The notes under the pieces: generated by a model | What the model was told of the DNA's origin: nothing | Databases searched by the model: none | What the model saw: the letters and a program-made list of their open reading frames with translations, nothing else | NCBI GenBank assembly: GCA_947179485.1 | Contig: OX359248.1 | Location: forward strand, 29,521,378-29,585,377 | DNA from: Allacma fusca | Lineage: Eukaryota > Arthropoda > Collembola > Symphypleona > Sminthuridae | Reading direction: 5' to 3' | DNA: 64,000 bases | Part shown: positions 1 to 13,416 of the stretch, piece by piece | Numbering within the stretch: the stretch's first letter is position 1 | Layout: every line of letters begins with the position of its first letter | Program-made: the position numbers and the translations under genes

Positions 1-1818
1 AGAGTACAGTTAAAACGCGTGTGTATCTGATGTTTCTCTTTGGGACTACAGGACGGATTTTCACTCTTCTTTGTTTTACGAACAAACAAAAACTTTTTAC
101 ATAGGAATTAAACAAGGGTCCTCATATATAAAATAATATAAGGAAATGCCATGCAGTAGTAGCACTCACTTTGATTTGATATAATAAAACTTTTTTTTTG
201 TCAGCGAGAATGTAGTATATAGGAATATCTACATTAGAGTAAGTGTCACAGGAAACGAAGCAACGAGCATAAAATCAGACGGACAATTCACTATTGTTAT
301 TGGCCATATTTATAGAAAAGACACGACAATGAAAGTTTTTCTGTTACGATTTTGACGAAATCTGCATTGCTCAATCTCTTACCTTTATTTATATATGCGA
401 AGGGGTCTATGGGAAAAAAGTCGTTAATGTAGTTACACCTGAAGATACTGTTCACGCCTTTTCCTATTATTATATATACTGTATACAATAATAGTGATCT
501 TAAAGGTAATGTCTATGTAGTTCACTTGAGTTCCTTTGTGGGGATTTCCATTGGACGGCAGCAGCTCAATTCTCTCGGTCTATCATTTTTTTTCACAATG
601 GATCAGCAACAGCAGCTACAGATATACAAAACAGCTCTTGTCATGTAGTCGTAAGTAAAAGTATACTTTTGCTTCAAGTCCTGTTGTTGTAAATGCACAG
701 AGGAAAAAGGTGATGCCTTGGCTGCCTCTTTGAGCCTACTGACAGCATCAACAGCATGTTTCAAAGCCTATGTGGTTTTTGGTATCATGGATTTCATTGC
801 CGCTTGTCTTTTTTCTCCTTTCCTTTCCTCCCCTTCAGAACTTCAGACCCGAACAGAGTACTCAACATCCATACGTAATATTGCATTACAGATATATTTT
901 TTTACCTTCATTTACTGTAGTGCATATATCTGGCATGAGCATATTTGGGATCAACTTAAATGAGCATGGGGAGTTATACCTCTTCTTGTTGTGTGTATAA
1001 AAGGCAGAGTATTTAGTATTATACGGGCCTTATATATATCTACAGTCCGTACATATTATTAAATCCAAGCTTTTTTGTTTTTCCTCTATATAAGCACTGA
1101 TCTTTGACTTTTTTGGGGGTATAAAGCCTTTCTGTTTGTTTAGAGTATACAGGCTAATAAGCCTCCCAATATATCATGAAAGAAGTTCCGCTTATTATTT
1201 CTTAAGTACCTTGAAAAATCTCTAGTAACATCCTGTGTGAGCACTTTTTGCACTCGCGTAATATTAAACGGGACAACTGTGAGTGCATACAAAATACTCT
1301 CACATATAGTATTTTTACAATTATTATTATTGTTATGCAAAAGTGAGGTACAGTACTGTATGCTCTCAAAGTATTTATTTTATTGGGATTTTATGTACTT
1401 TTCATATATTTAATGTAACTTGAGTAAGTATAAAGGATGATTGTATCTCTGTGTGGTGGTGGTAGAGGTAAAGGGATATACAGGATATATGTGCACTAGA
1501 AGTATTTTTGTGTACATAATTGCAGCATGCATACATACATGTAATATGATATGTGATTGTATATATATGTATGGGGACTTGAGACGGTGACTGCGTGCAA
1601 AGCAGAGGTATCTTCGTACAATATGTATGTAATTATTACAATACAATAATGTGCGAATACTTTTTTTTACAACAAAGAGAAGGCACTTTTGTGCCTGCAG
1701 ATTATTCTTTACTGTTATGTACTCACAGTCTTAGCAATAATAATAAATTCCATATGTAGGGATACGATTGTTTGTACAGAGGAAGAATTATTGAAGAAAT
1801 GGTGCTTTAGTGTATGTG

Positions 1819-1853
1819 GAGAGAAAGAGAGGGAGAGAGAGAGAGAGAGAGAG
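1819..1853. repeat. (GA)n microsatellite
   Basis: An imperfect GA dinucleotide tract with AAAG and GGG interruptions in its 5' half and a pure GA run in its 3' half. Confidence 0.9.
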
Positions 1854-3618
1854 CTATTTGCAAAAAGTACGTTTTACATGAGAGATGCTTCAAATGATCA
1901 TGATTCACTGAAGGAAGCATGATTAAGATTTTACATTGGGACTTGATATATTTAACGAGTAAATGCAGTAATGTGGTGCATATTTATATGGCACTTGGTT
2001 GATTCCTGCAAAGTAATTATTTAAACCTAATTCTGATTCTAATAGGAGGTAATTTGTTATTCTGAGAAAGGGAACTTTTGTATGTTCACGGATCCGTCGG
2101 GTCCCTCCCCTCTGTATTGTTATGGGCCTTTTTGCATAATTGCTCGTGTAAAGAGAAAATGTAACTTTGTAAATCGAGACGCTGTAATTATGACTTTTCA
2201 TGGAAATAACAATAATTAGGTATGGTTTATTCCTTTTGAAAAAAAAATTATTCCTTAATAGAAAAGTGAGCAAACCAAGCCTTATATATTGTGTGTGTTG
2301 TTTTTTTTTGGCATTTTAAAGGAAAGCATGGTAAGAACGTGATGTACGTGGTTGCTTCATTTCGACTGTAATAATTACATGAAATAAATGCAAGCCGTGA
2401 CGGTTTGGGTAGGTAAGGGCTTGAAAGTAAACATTTTTGCTATCTAAAAATAGGAATTTGCACAAGTTGAAGAAATGAATCCTCTATATATGTTTTTGGA
2501 GGGGGGGGGCTCATAAGTGTATTATTTGAGTCCTTTTAGAGGTGATTGCTTTAGCTTCTTAGGACTATCTTATATATGGAGCGTTATTAGAAAGCTGAAG
2601 TAGAATACTGTTCACTATATGACCTAGAACTTAGTATTGATGGGGACATAACCTGTTACAAAATCGTTATGAAAATGATACCGGAAATCTAAACCTGTCC
2701 GATGAAAGATTCCGTTTAGAACCGAACCGGTTTTTGAGATTTTTATTTAGAATGCCGTCAGCGGTGCTTTAGTATACTTTTCAGCTTTTAATGAGGGACT
2801 GCTGCGGGAGTGAAAAAAATGTGCTTTCTTAGTTCAATTATTTTTAATAGCTTTGCTCTATATGTACATTAGCGCTGAAGGGAGTGAGACATTCTGGAGG
2901 AGCCTTAATTTAAATTTAATGGTGAGGTAGGGGCAAAGCACGAATTTTCCAGAGAGCTGCATATATCAAATTTCATTTGAGGGTTTTATAATCTCTTCCC
3001 CAAAATTTTACTGTCTCTTTCTAAACGAAGATACCTACAGGTACCATTTCATATCATCATCGTGGAAGTATGTACCAGCATGAGCGGATATGGAGGGAAA
3101 GCAAATAGACAATCAAAATGACGTGTACATTAATAAAATAAAGTGAATATTGCTGTTCTCTTCCGCACTCCATCAAGTCTCTATGAATCAGATACGAGCG
3201 TTTTCAAAGGTATCATTAGGAAATAAACCGTAATGCTAGCTTTTATTAAGCTTCATTAGGAGGAAGGCCTTTGCATTGTAATCACTTGAAACGACGTTAA
3301 AACTTGGAGCTTTTAACGCTTTTGATATGCAAAGATGTTTGGGAGGTGAGCAAACCTTTGTCTTTTATTTCAATCAGCTAAATCTCATATTCAGGGTAGA
3401 CATCCATGACTGTCAATGTTGTTTTAGGTTTCTATACCACAGGAAAAGGTTGTACCATAGTCATGTAACCTGCCTAGGGCTCATTTGTTTCATGGGATTA
3501 TTACTCGTCAGAGATGTTATAGCTTGTACTTCATACACAATTTTATTGTGCAATAGCCGCTGGTTATACAGTACCCGTCATAGCAGGATGAAAATATTTT
3601 GTTTTGAACTTAAGCACG

Positions 3619-3635
3619 ATATATATATATATATA
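3619..3635. repeat. (AT)n microsatellite
   Basis: A pure AT dinucleotide run that continues into mixed ATA/TATATA sequence up to about 3660. It is read as Ile-Tyr repeats in the long plus-strand open frame here, which is one reason to doubt that frame. Confidence 0.9.
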
Positions 3636-3847
3636 AATATACTATATATACATATACATACGGAGAGTCCTCGTCCTGGGATGTATTCTCCAAGATCCTT
3701 ATACTCAAGAATATATGCACATTTATCTACCACGAAGTGGAAGCATAATTTATACCATTATGTGTGTGTCTGTGTAGGACAAGCATACTTACTACTACCA
3801 AAGAATTATAAAGAGGATTGCAGATTGCAACGAGAAATACCGGTCAT

Positions 3848-4128
3848 TCACTCGAAGGTAAAGGTTAGTAACAGCCGGTGTGTCTCATCTCTAAAATGCT
3901 GATGAAGCCACTTGTATGCCTCAAGAAGCAGATCCTTCAACATGCGAGCCGCTCGCCAAAGAAAAACATGACGAAGCAGAGCAGCAAAATTCGACACTAA
4001 AAGAGACAAAATAATCAGCCTCCAAAAGAGTACATACATCTGCTCCTCTTCCTCTATATTTATCTCAGTCAGTGTAAATTCCTTCTGAAAATGTCCAAGT
4101 AAAGTGCATACATGACAGGCACCAACCT
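3848..4128 (-). CDS. candidate terminal exon, weakly innexin-like
   Basis: I do not firmly recognise this gene. A minus-strand frame with balanced codon use runs from a plausible acceptor (TTAGTTACAG ending at 4129) to a TGA at 3848-3850, giving about 92 residues. It contains Cys-x-x-Cys, then FQKEFTLTEINI, then an acidic run EEEE, then a strongly hydrophobic segment starting MYVLFWRLIILSLLV that could be a membrane helix, then a basic, amphipathic tail with RAARMLKDLLLEAYKW. The order (Cys-rich loop, Gln-Lys, Asn-Ile, Glu, aromatic Tyr, Phe-Trp, membrane helix, basic tail) resembles the last extracellular loop and fourth transmembrane helix of innexin gap-junction proteins. Identity is low and no upstream exon was found. 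It could equally be a chance open frame, whose full extent is 141 codons, or a pseudogene remnant. No poly(A) signal was assigned. Confidence 0.25.
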
Positions 4129-4273
4129 CTGTAACTAAGTAAATAATTCCAAGCCCGTACATATTTTTACTACTCATTTGCATGAGCAATATTAACATCC
4201 AGTGAGTATACCTCTCCTTGTCAAAATAATCATTGTTATTTACTCTGTAACTCTGTACACATGGATTATGCAC

Positions 4274-7200
4274 AGATAGAGACAGATAGGCCTGAAAATA
4301 CCACGTTGGAAAGTATCTTGCATGTTGCGTGCTCTCAAAAAAAAAGTAAATCTAGTAAACACTATAACTGGGCAATGTACATACATACATATATATTTAT
4401 ATATATGGAGTAAACATACAAATAAATATTCAATTTAGAATCTACAACTTCATTATCTCCGCAGCCCCGATCATTCACCTAATTTAGAATTTCCTGTAAG
4501 TAACACTACACGACAGGATTTGAAACAGTATACTACTGTTGTTCTACCCTGTAATACAAATTTTCTTTTCAAGAAGTGTCTTCACCCCGAGATATTTTTT
4601 ATGAGTCATTCATATTAAATAGGGAATATATTATATATTCCTTACAAGCATAAAATTCTATAAACGCAGTCACTACTGTAAAAGGAAACATTCCAAATAT
4701 GGTTTCAGTGAGCAAACAAAAATTGTCCGCTTGTTATGCTAACATGGAAATATGTAAGTCCCACCAAGGAAATGTTTTGTCTGTAAACAACATTAACACA
4801 TTTTATTAAACCTGAAAATTATACTTCCACCTTCATCCTCATTTATTTGAAACGGCTTGAAATAACGTAATAATTGGGGTTTTTGTATCCTCGTGATTCA
4901 CCAGACCTTTCAGGAAAATTAATCCTTTCATTATGATATATATGCATGAAATTACCTGTTGTAGGTCACTTGCGCAGGTGGTTATTAGCGGAAAATTATC
5001 AAGGACTTTATGGTGTAATTGTTATTAATACGCTCTTGCAAAATATTTTAAGGGGCTGCTGCACAGATACATATGTATATATACTCTGAGGTGTGGGATT
5101 TTGTTTGAATAACGGTGATAAAATGTGCCTACTGTGCTCTTTGGACATGTAAGTTTCTGCATGGCAAATATTTGTCAATTGGAATTATTAATCGCTCTAC
5201 TCGCTTTTTAGCCATACATCATATATGAGTGCAAGGTCTGTGAGCTTGAGCTCCATAATATCTGCATTGAGTGTGTGACAAGACGAAGATTTTTTTTTTG
5301 ATAGAGATAAATGTTCTCCAAGTGCAAGATCGTGCTAGACGAACTGCCCTCGCTTCAAGGAATCACCTTCCCGCTGTTAAAGTAGCTAATAATTGTCATC
5401 CTGTACTCTTAATTATAATTTGATTTAATTATTAATTAATGCCTTGCTATAGAGTGGAATTAGTCTTGCGTGTCACACTTGAGCGTGTCACACAGGCCTA
5501 GTATATAATTTAGTTTCGTAAATCACTTCACTTTATTCATGCGCTTACAGAACAAATACACTCACTCAATAGAAATGACGTGTGGGAAACTCAACAGTAT
5601 TTGTTGTGCCAATGTGTCCATACATACATACATAAGCGTGTGTAGTTTGGAGCATTATAGAGTGTCTGCGTTTGCTTTTGTTTCGTCTATGCGTGTCGTG
5701 TCATGTAGCTGTAAGTAACGTCCTGCAGTCAATTAAGTTGAAAATAATTAGAATTGATTCATATTCTATTACCTAATGTTTCCCCCTGTCATTTGCAATG
5801 TTAAACACAATTTCGGACTAATAGCACATTTGGAGCTAAACGTTTTTAGGCGTTATTGTACACTTTGAGTAACTTATGACGCCTTATTACAGTCAGGCCC
5901 ATATTAACAATTTAAAACTATAAACGCATTTTATCATGTGTATACGAAAAGTAATAATATGCCCTGACACTCAATTCATCTACCTTCATATTCCTGCTCT
6001 TATGTATGTATGGTACAGGTATAATTTCTGTCCACCCATTCTGACACTCACGCTCTGCTCTGTTCCAATTGACCACAAATTATTTTTGTAGCATCTAAAG
6101 TCAAAAAATTTATGACAATAGAAACCAGAATAATTTGTAAAATTGGTAGCTATTAAATTGAATTTCTATGCAAATTTCATAGCGAGCAAGGATTTTCGAA
6201 AAGGAGACCCAAAGCAAAGGTGAAAACTTACTTCATCGACTATGATCCCCTATATGATGGTCAAAGGTCCCTGTTATTGCCTTGCAATCCCTGCGGCAGA
6301 GCATTACACACAGGAAATAGCAGGCAGGAGTTAATTTTTCTACGTGAATCATGTCTACCAGTCCAACATGTCGGACATATTTTTTTTTGTGACCACGAGA
6401 AAAACCAAGACAGTAAGCCTCGAGCTTGAAGCAAACTTCAAAAGTTTCTGAACTCTCAAGTTCTAAAAGTGAACTGTAGAATTTCGTCATTATATTACCG
6501 TTTCACTTAAGACTTTGTGAATAAAGAGAGGAAAGCTACCTTGCCTTGGCAGAGCAACAATAATCCCCTTTACTATGCTTTCCGATCATTACACAGGTAA
6601 AAGGTAAGCTGCAAAGAAAGACTTAGAGGTAAATATTGCCTTTGGCACCATTTTGTCGCAATACTTCACGTGATTGTGAACCATGTATATGTCTATCCGA
6701 TCGTGGCTGAGTACATATGTTCGTTTGTTTCTTCTCATCTTGTTCATCATACTACACGCGTATGTGTTTCTTTTTTATTCCCCACTCTTGAAGCTCAGCT
6801 GTATATGTACAACAAAGATGAGGATGACTACAGAAGTAAGTAGTCTTTGTGCCAAGTGCCAATAATCGGAATGAAATCGCTTTAATTTCCACAGAGAAAC
6901 TTTTTCTGAGCCTTGTAGGATGAAAACAACAAAATTACAGAGCATTCTAAGGAATAGTAATGTTTCCTGCGTCGTTGAACCGTTTAAATGCCTATTGTGC
7001 AAGCACACACACAATCTTGTAGGATCTAACGATTCAGAACGTTTTGCCGACCGACAGTAGTAAAAGGGTAAACTCGAGTCTTCTCCATAGTCTCTGTAGA
7101 TGCTATTCCATGCGTCTTTTTCAGGTCTTTCTTACTACTCCTTCGTAAATAAGTACTTATACTTTCAGTAATAGAAAAACGCCCGAAACAGGCATTCATG

Positions 7201-10200
7201 ACTGCAATATGCTGCAGTAAAAATTCTTCCAGCATAAATATCATACATGCATATATGTACATATAAAATATCCAACATACATTTCTTATTAAGCTGTTTC
7301 CCGCAGGTAGCTGGTCTTGACAAAGCATTCCATTCTTATGAATTTCTATTACTACGTGATGGTTCCTACACATTTAAACAAATCTGCAAAACGTTTCACC
7401 CCCAGCACACACACATAATACAGCCTATCCACTGTATAGTAGTTGGGTCATTATTAATGTCCCTAAATAAAACAAGACAGGTGTGGAACTCACAGGAAAC
7501 AGGCATAACTGTAAAGACAGGCAAAGTCATCAGTGTTAGATGCTGTAACACCCTGGATTTACATAAATTTCCACTGAAACAGCTTTACTTTTATGCCTTT
7601 TAGTAATATGATTAGAAGTGGCATATGTATGCATAAATAGTTAATCCTTCAGAAGAACAAAGACAGCTTAAAGATCTTTGTTCTTCTGCTGGTTTAATTT
7701 GGTCTGCCAGAGCCAGAAAATCAACCATTTAGACGCAGTTAGCTTGTTGACGTCTGCTATTAATTACTAAATTTACGACGAAATTTTTGAAAGTATTTTC
7801 CACGCACGAGGACACACAGATAAAATTCATAACTACGCTCTATACAACTTCACATTGCACCATTACAGATAGTTACTAATTCTCCGTATTTTCCGTCATA
7901 CTCTTGTAGATCGTAGATGGAAAGGAACAACGCACTGCATGTGTGCCTTTGGAAGATGAGAGAACAAAAAATGATGAAACATGTGGCAAGTATAGGCGCC
8001 GTTAGTTTACCTGGTGACAGCAATTATACAATTAGAGTGATACATCATCTTTGAGCGACTTGTGAGTAAATAAGTTGGGTGTTATACTGTAGTTTGTTGT
8101 ACTGACTCGAGCGAAGGAAAGATTGGTGAGAGGGAGAGATATTTTTTCCTGTGTCAAAATCCAATGCAATAATGTAATGATGAGTGAAAGAGCTTCTGAA
8201 AAGTTATTAGTTCTATATATTAGGCAAGGCTGGTTGGTGGCTTATTAGTGCACAAGAACATATTGGTATTCCATATTTAAATGAGATGCGGCAGAGTTAT
8301 TGTTAACGTTAGAGTCATTAGATGAACAGTCCATTTGTTGGTTGAAATGTTAAGCGAAAGTTCCAATTTCGCCGTAATTATTTACTCAAATGAAGCACAT
8401 GGCCATCGGATTCCAATACGACCAGAGAAATGGGACTGAGAATTAGTTACTTAGGTGTATAGTAAATCGTAAATCAACGTATATGTAACATCTGATTGCA
8501 GGAAAGGTGTGCAGTAGTGCAGGGTATGATGACTTGAAGATTTAATAAGTAACTGTATGCAGTCGTGTTTCGTATCACGTTACTTGAGCTATTAAATGCG
8601 TAAAAGTGTGAGAGTTAGACTTGATATCATTTGTCGACTTTTAAACCTAGGAACATAATTCTTGCTCTTAAAAGATAGTAATCAGTGCATGAATGAACAT
8701 TAACACCATTTACTGTTTACTGTTATTAGCTCACGAATTGAGATAATATTAAAAAGTCAAAGTCTGTGAATTATTTAGCAAGAGAGACGTCACCCAATGT
8801 TTTACATAATATAGAGTATATCACACTTTTCATATAAGTACTTGCAATTGCAACTCCCTTATATTAGTAAATACAGTAAAATGTTCTTACTAAGAACGAT
8901 GAAGTTTTGCACGATTTAACTTTTCACAGTATATGTAACTCTGACTCGACGGCAAAACAAATACGCCTCACCTCACCTGGTATTACAAAATCTTACACGA
9001 ACATGCTTTAACTTGCTCCAGTTTTAGTAGAATTTTTCTCTGTGCATAGTGGTTCATACACGTATGTACGTACCTAAGGATTTAAGGAAGCAAGACAAAT
9101 ATTTAGTGCAGATCTTTGTTAGCATTGTGTAAGTATTTTTAGTCACGTAGACAGTATAATTTGCTTTCATGCGTTCAGTCAGCGAATTTTAAAATGATTC
9201 TTTTTGAGTACACGAATGTTGCACGTTTATATTGTGAATCTGAAGACGAAAGTAATAAAAACAATGGGTAAACAAATGCAGAGACCCTAAAAATATGTCA
9301 GACATAAATCTGCTGACCGTTACACAAATCCATGAAGATGATACAAGCAACCATTGGAAGAGCAGTTACTCAAATTATGGTTATTACTAAAAGATTTAGA
9401 ATTTTCCACAAAAAGAACAATGTGAAATGGTTTATTCATCTGAACTGGAGACTGAATAGTTTATGGTAGTTTAATATGACAGAAATATAATTTGTTTGTC
9501 ATACATAACGTATTTTAATTGATATTTCCTTCGCAGAATTTAATAGTGTATATAGTATCTAAAAGTAAGAGTACAGCACTTCAAACTCCTTTTTCATACA
9601 TAGAGCTTGTGAACAGAATCGGAAGTCCAAATTCCATAATAACCATTCCGTTTACTCTCCAATAGTATTTTGATTACTGGGGAAGTTGACAGACAGCTTA
9701 CTATAGATTTTATACCAGCCCAACATAGTATATATCCTAATATGTGAAACACAATTCGTAAAAATAGGATGGAAATAAAAAAATGGGCTGAAAATTACAC
9801 AACATGGTTAAAACTGTTGGACAATTTACTTTCTAAACCGAAATTCGTAAACCTAAATGCAAGGCATCCGGACAACGAAAATAATAATAAATTATAAACA
9901 TAAATTCAATCGAAAATCAATTGCCAGTAACAAGTACAAAACTGCAGCTGAAAAATGTCTTTGCAGTGATATTAAAACGTAGTTTTGACAGATGATTACG
10001 TTTTTTCAATGTTTCTAATAATTATTAATAGTTTCTGTAATTCATGTTAGCTGCTGAAACCTACAGGAAATATCTAAATGTTGCTAACTGTAACGTCGTT
10101 CGAGGACTCTGAACTTAAAAATACTAATCATAACAACATTTTGGTTTTGTTCAATGATAATTATTCTTCCCATTTCAACAGTAGATTTGGAAATGAATAA

Positions 10201-10657
10201 GCGTAAGAACATGTAAACTTAAAAATTTTTTACAGTAAAACTTATATTGGCATTTATCAAGGTTCATAGCAGAAATAGGAGGAGCATGGAATAAGTATAA
10301 CTTCTGTGTGGAGTCTACCAGTACAACTTTTGTTTCATTTTTCCATGACACAGTTATTTGCTTTTTATGTATGGGTACGAAAAAATTGCATATAATATTT
10401 TTAGAGGTCTTCCCATTAAGACACTTTTCATATTTTGTAGGTAGAAATGATATTTAAATAATCTCAGTACCTTTGAACGCTAATATGACGAGGTAAGAGC
10501 ACTGCAGAAAATAAAATGTGTAAGTGTAGCAGCGGTCCAGCTGGTTCATATTCACGATTAAAGTGACTAATTATTTCAATATCATATCCACTAACAAGGT
10601 GTATAATATGGATAGAAATGAAAAGTGTAGACTGCGTTGTCACGGTGTTTTTAGAGT
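4274..10657. other. no supported gene; intergenic DNA
   Basis: More than 6 kb without a recognisable exon. One short plus-strand frame at 5311-5385 has unusually GC-ended codons (24 residues, starting MFSKCKIVLDELP) but no family match and no splice donor. A perfect small hairpin lies at 7650-7688. Otherwise I see AT-rich sequence with occasional TACATACATA tracts. Confidence 0.55.
7650..7688. repeat. perfect 14-bp inverted repeat (hairpin)
   Basis: CAGAAGAACAAAGA at 7650-7663 is the exact reverse complement of 7675-7688, with an 11-base loop. It could be a remnant of a small inverted-repeat element or an RNA hairpin. It is too short for a typical animal pre-miRNA on its own. Confidence 0.8.
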
Positions 10658-13416
10658 CTATTTCCGTCCATTATTGTAGCTCATTCGCATCGTTGGGGCT
10701 TTAAAGTTTGACGCCGCCTGGGACTGAAGTTGATAAGCCAATGGATGAATTTTGAATCCATACAAACTGCAATAAATCAGAAAAAATACAAAATTATGAC
10801 AACTTGCGCGATATATGACGGAAAAATGTATTTGATTGATACATCAATGACTGACTACATCCTGAACAACAAAGTCAAGAAAAAAATAAACCGGCATTTG
10901 GATAAAGACCCATTAAAAGTAAATATGACTCCAAATTCGATGATTACTTTAGTCACGACGGGAATCGCATGTATGATACATTCAGCAAGATTGCTTTGGC
11001 GACAAATCGAATTTGAACCTTGTACATCGTTTTCGATAAGGTTACCAGTTCGCTTGGGGCATGAAACTCAAGGTTAGCGTTGCTACGGGACTTCGAGATG
11101 ATTTATACTTCGAAAAACCTTCATTGCCTGAAAGCTATATTTTTACCCCATTTGTCATACATATTACTGTGTTCTTACACCCGTCAGTTACAGTGCGGAA
11201 AACAATATCAAACAAAATTTGGAGAACTACAAGCACTATAAACTGACAATTCTTAACGAAATCTCACTTTTGACATGATGGAGAAGTAATGAAAAACTGG
11301 CACCCCACCAAATGCAGTGGTAATCCTAATAATGACTTAAACTATCGTTAATCTCTAAGGCAGTATGTGAACATGTTTTTCCTGCATTTGTTATTAACTC
11401 TTACTCTTACCTATTATGGTAAATCTGTGTTAAGACCTAAGGCTACAGCAAGAAAGTAACCTCCAACATGTAAAGCAGTTCTGATTCGGTTACCGTCAAA
11501 AACTTTCACTCTGTATTATTCTCAATGCAAATGGCTACATACTCAATTATGTACTCGTCTCTGTTGCCATTTACTGGCATCGTGACCTTTACTTAAAACA
11601 ATGCTTCATTTCCTTCCTTAGATATATAATATCACCCTGTGAACGAACCAAGCAATTTGTTGAACACCTTACAATCAGAGTATTGTCAGGCAGTATTTTC
11701 TTTGTTTGACACTGAGAGCTGACTTGCTGCGATTGCACACTGTAGACCAGTATGAATCTTGCCGTGTGCTACACAGAGGTATATAAGCCGAATGTCCTGA
11801 GCTAACGTAAAAATATAATTAGTTGAAATGGAAACAACTAAATGTCCCCTCAAAAATGCCTATTTATAATTATTACAATCTTTTAATTTCGAATAGGCTA
11901 CCAAAATGCACAACATTTTTTACGAACATTCGTCCAATTGTTACCTCAGAACAGTTCCACTGTCGAATAAACACTATCTAAGGATCTCACAAAATACCCA
12001 ATTAACAACCAACTGATGTTTGATGTACAAAACTATAACTACTTACAACAAAGAATTAGTGTTTCAATAATCACTCGTCGTGCGGCTGTCAATTATCACA
12101 GATGAATGTTGTAACAACTTTAAAACTTACCATTACGGGTAATTATCAAATCACCAACAACTTGACTTCACCGTTTTTTAAATTCAGTAATAGTTGACAA
12201 TAGTAATATAGATTGTTTACTGGTCGATACGACATCGGTCCTTCTACATAACAAGCAATCCTAACACTAACATTTCTTTATCTCAACTACCAATTCATAC
12301 AAATATAAGTACTACTGAAACTGATCTAGTGTCAATGTCGACTTACTCATACTTGGAGTCATACTAACTTTCATCCTAAGAACGCCCCTCCACACTCAGC
12401 ATTAAACAATCTATTCCACCAAAGCAAGTTTTCCGATGTACACAAACCAATGACTCTTTTACAACCGCAACATCATCACATTTCCTCCCGAGCAAAATCC
12501 CCCACCCCACATAATAAATACCGGCGCTCATAACTCTCTCCGACTTCCACAAGTAAATAAAATATGGAAAACTCACCGCGGAACAAACTGGTTGGTAGCA
12601 CGCTTAGGACGATATTCTGGGTGAACCATAAACAGCATATGAGGGAACCCTGTTCCAAAATAAGCCCCATCTGTATGATGATGCCGAGAAGACTTCGGAG
12701 TGTAGACGTCCACACACTTTGGACAATATAACTTAACCATAGCTTCCCCAGGAACATCCGATAGTCCTGAAGGGCAATCAAGGAACAATCATTACTATAT
12801 ACAAGACTCAGTCCACTCCCTACTCCCCCCCCATCCTCATAATATTCTTACCAATGGGTAACATGGCCTGGTTTTCACAGTAAACTCTAGGGCAATGCCC
12901 AAAATCATTCGATTGGTATTTCTCAATCATCTGTGCAATGCCTCGGTTCGTTAGAATGTAACGAGCATGAATTAAACCGTAGAGCAGCTCCGCTGCTTGC
13001 TCAATGAGATCAGATTGATTTGGATTGTCTTCTATTTCATCGTCTGCCTCCAAGTCCAAAATCATATCCAAAGCTTGGCGATAATGGGGAACTTGCTCAT
13101 TTAATCCAGTCAGGTTGAACTTGTCTTGAATGTAATCTTCATCGACCTATAGTCATATAAACCACAACAATTTCATTAGCACTCTTCCAATCCCTCATCT
13201 CCAACTCTACCGCTCCTGCCAATGCCAATTCCATCCAATTTTTACTCTCCTTTCCAACACATCTACGCCATTCCCTCATTTCCTTCGTCATCCCAACAAT
13301 TTTTTTTCCCCCATCTCAAAAATCCCGTCTCAATTAATTTTTACCTCACAGAAAAATTCGTTGCCACGAAGTCCACAGAACCAACTGATCCAAGAAACCT
13401 CCTCAGAGCTGCTCAT
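10658..13416 (-). CDS. CSNK2B: casein kinase 2 regulatory (beta) subunit
   Basis: Regulatory subunit of the tetrameric Ser/Thr kinase CK2, which dimerises and docks catalytic alpha subunits in nucleus and cytosol. Coding exons (minus strand): 13345-13416, 12852-13146, 12577-12766 and 10658-10766, with phases 0, 1 and 2 and GT-AG borders throughout. The product is 221 residues, close to the usual 215-220. The N-terminus starts [20 protein letters not shown], which includes the autophosphorylation serines. The acidic loop is [10 protein letters not shown] (residues 55-64). The zinc-finger cysteines are C109, C114, C137 and C140, and the dimerisation and alpha-binding segment continues into LYGFKIHP. 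The C-terminus ([10 protein letters not shown]) is lineage-specific. The last intron is about 1.8 kb and the others 79-198 bp. The start is chosen by the family N-terminus. 5' UTR exons were not resolved. Confidence 0.97.

Larger units (their letters stand above)
1..3847. other. no supported gene; AT-rich intergenic DNA
   Basis: I see no conserved protein segment or splice-consistent exon on either strand. The stretch holds simple-sequence DNA: a GA microsatellite near 1.82 kb, poly-T and poly-G runs (about 2500-2510) and an AT run near 3.62 kb. The open frame at 3327-3902 (+) is discussed among the rejected items. Confidence 0.6.

Noticed and set aside
3327..3902. 191-codon open frame on the plus strand, the longest in the window
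   Set aside because: No family motif, an AT-microsatellite read as Ile-Tyr repeats, many Cys/His/Tyr residues typical of non-coding AT-rich DNA, and antisense overlap with another frame. By a rough composition-based estimate a chance frame this long is uncommon but not impossible, so it could be a decayed gene.
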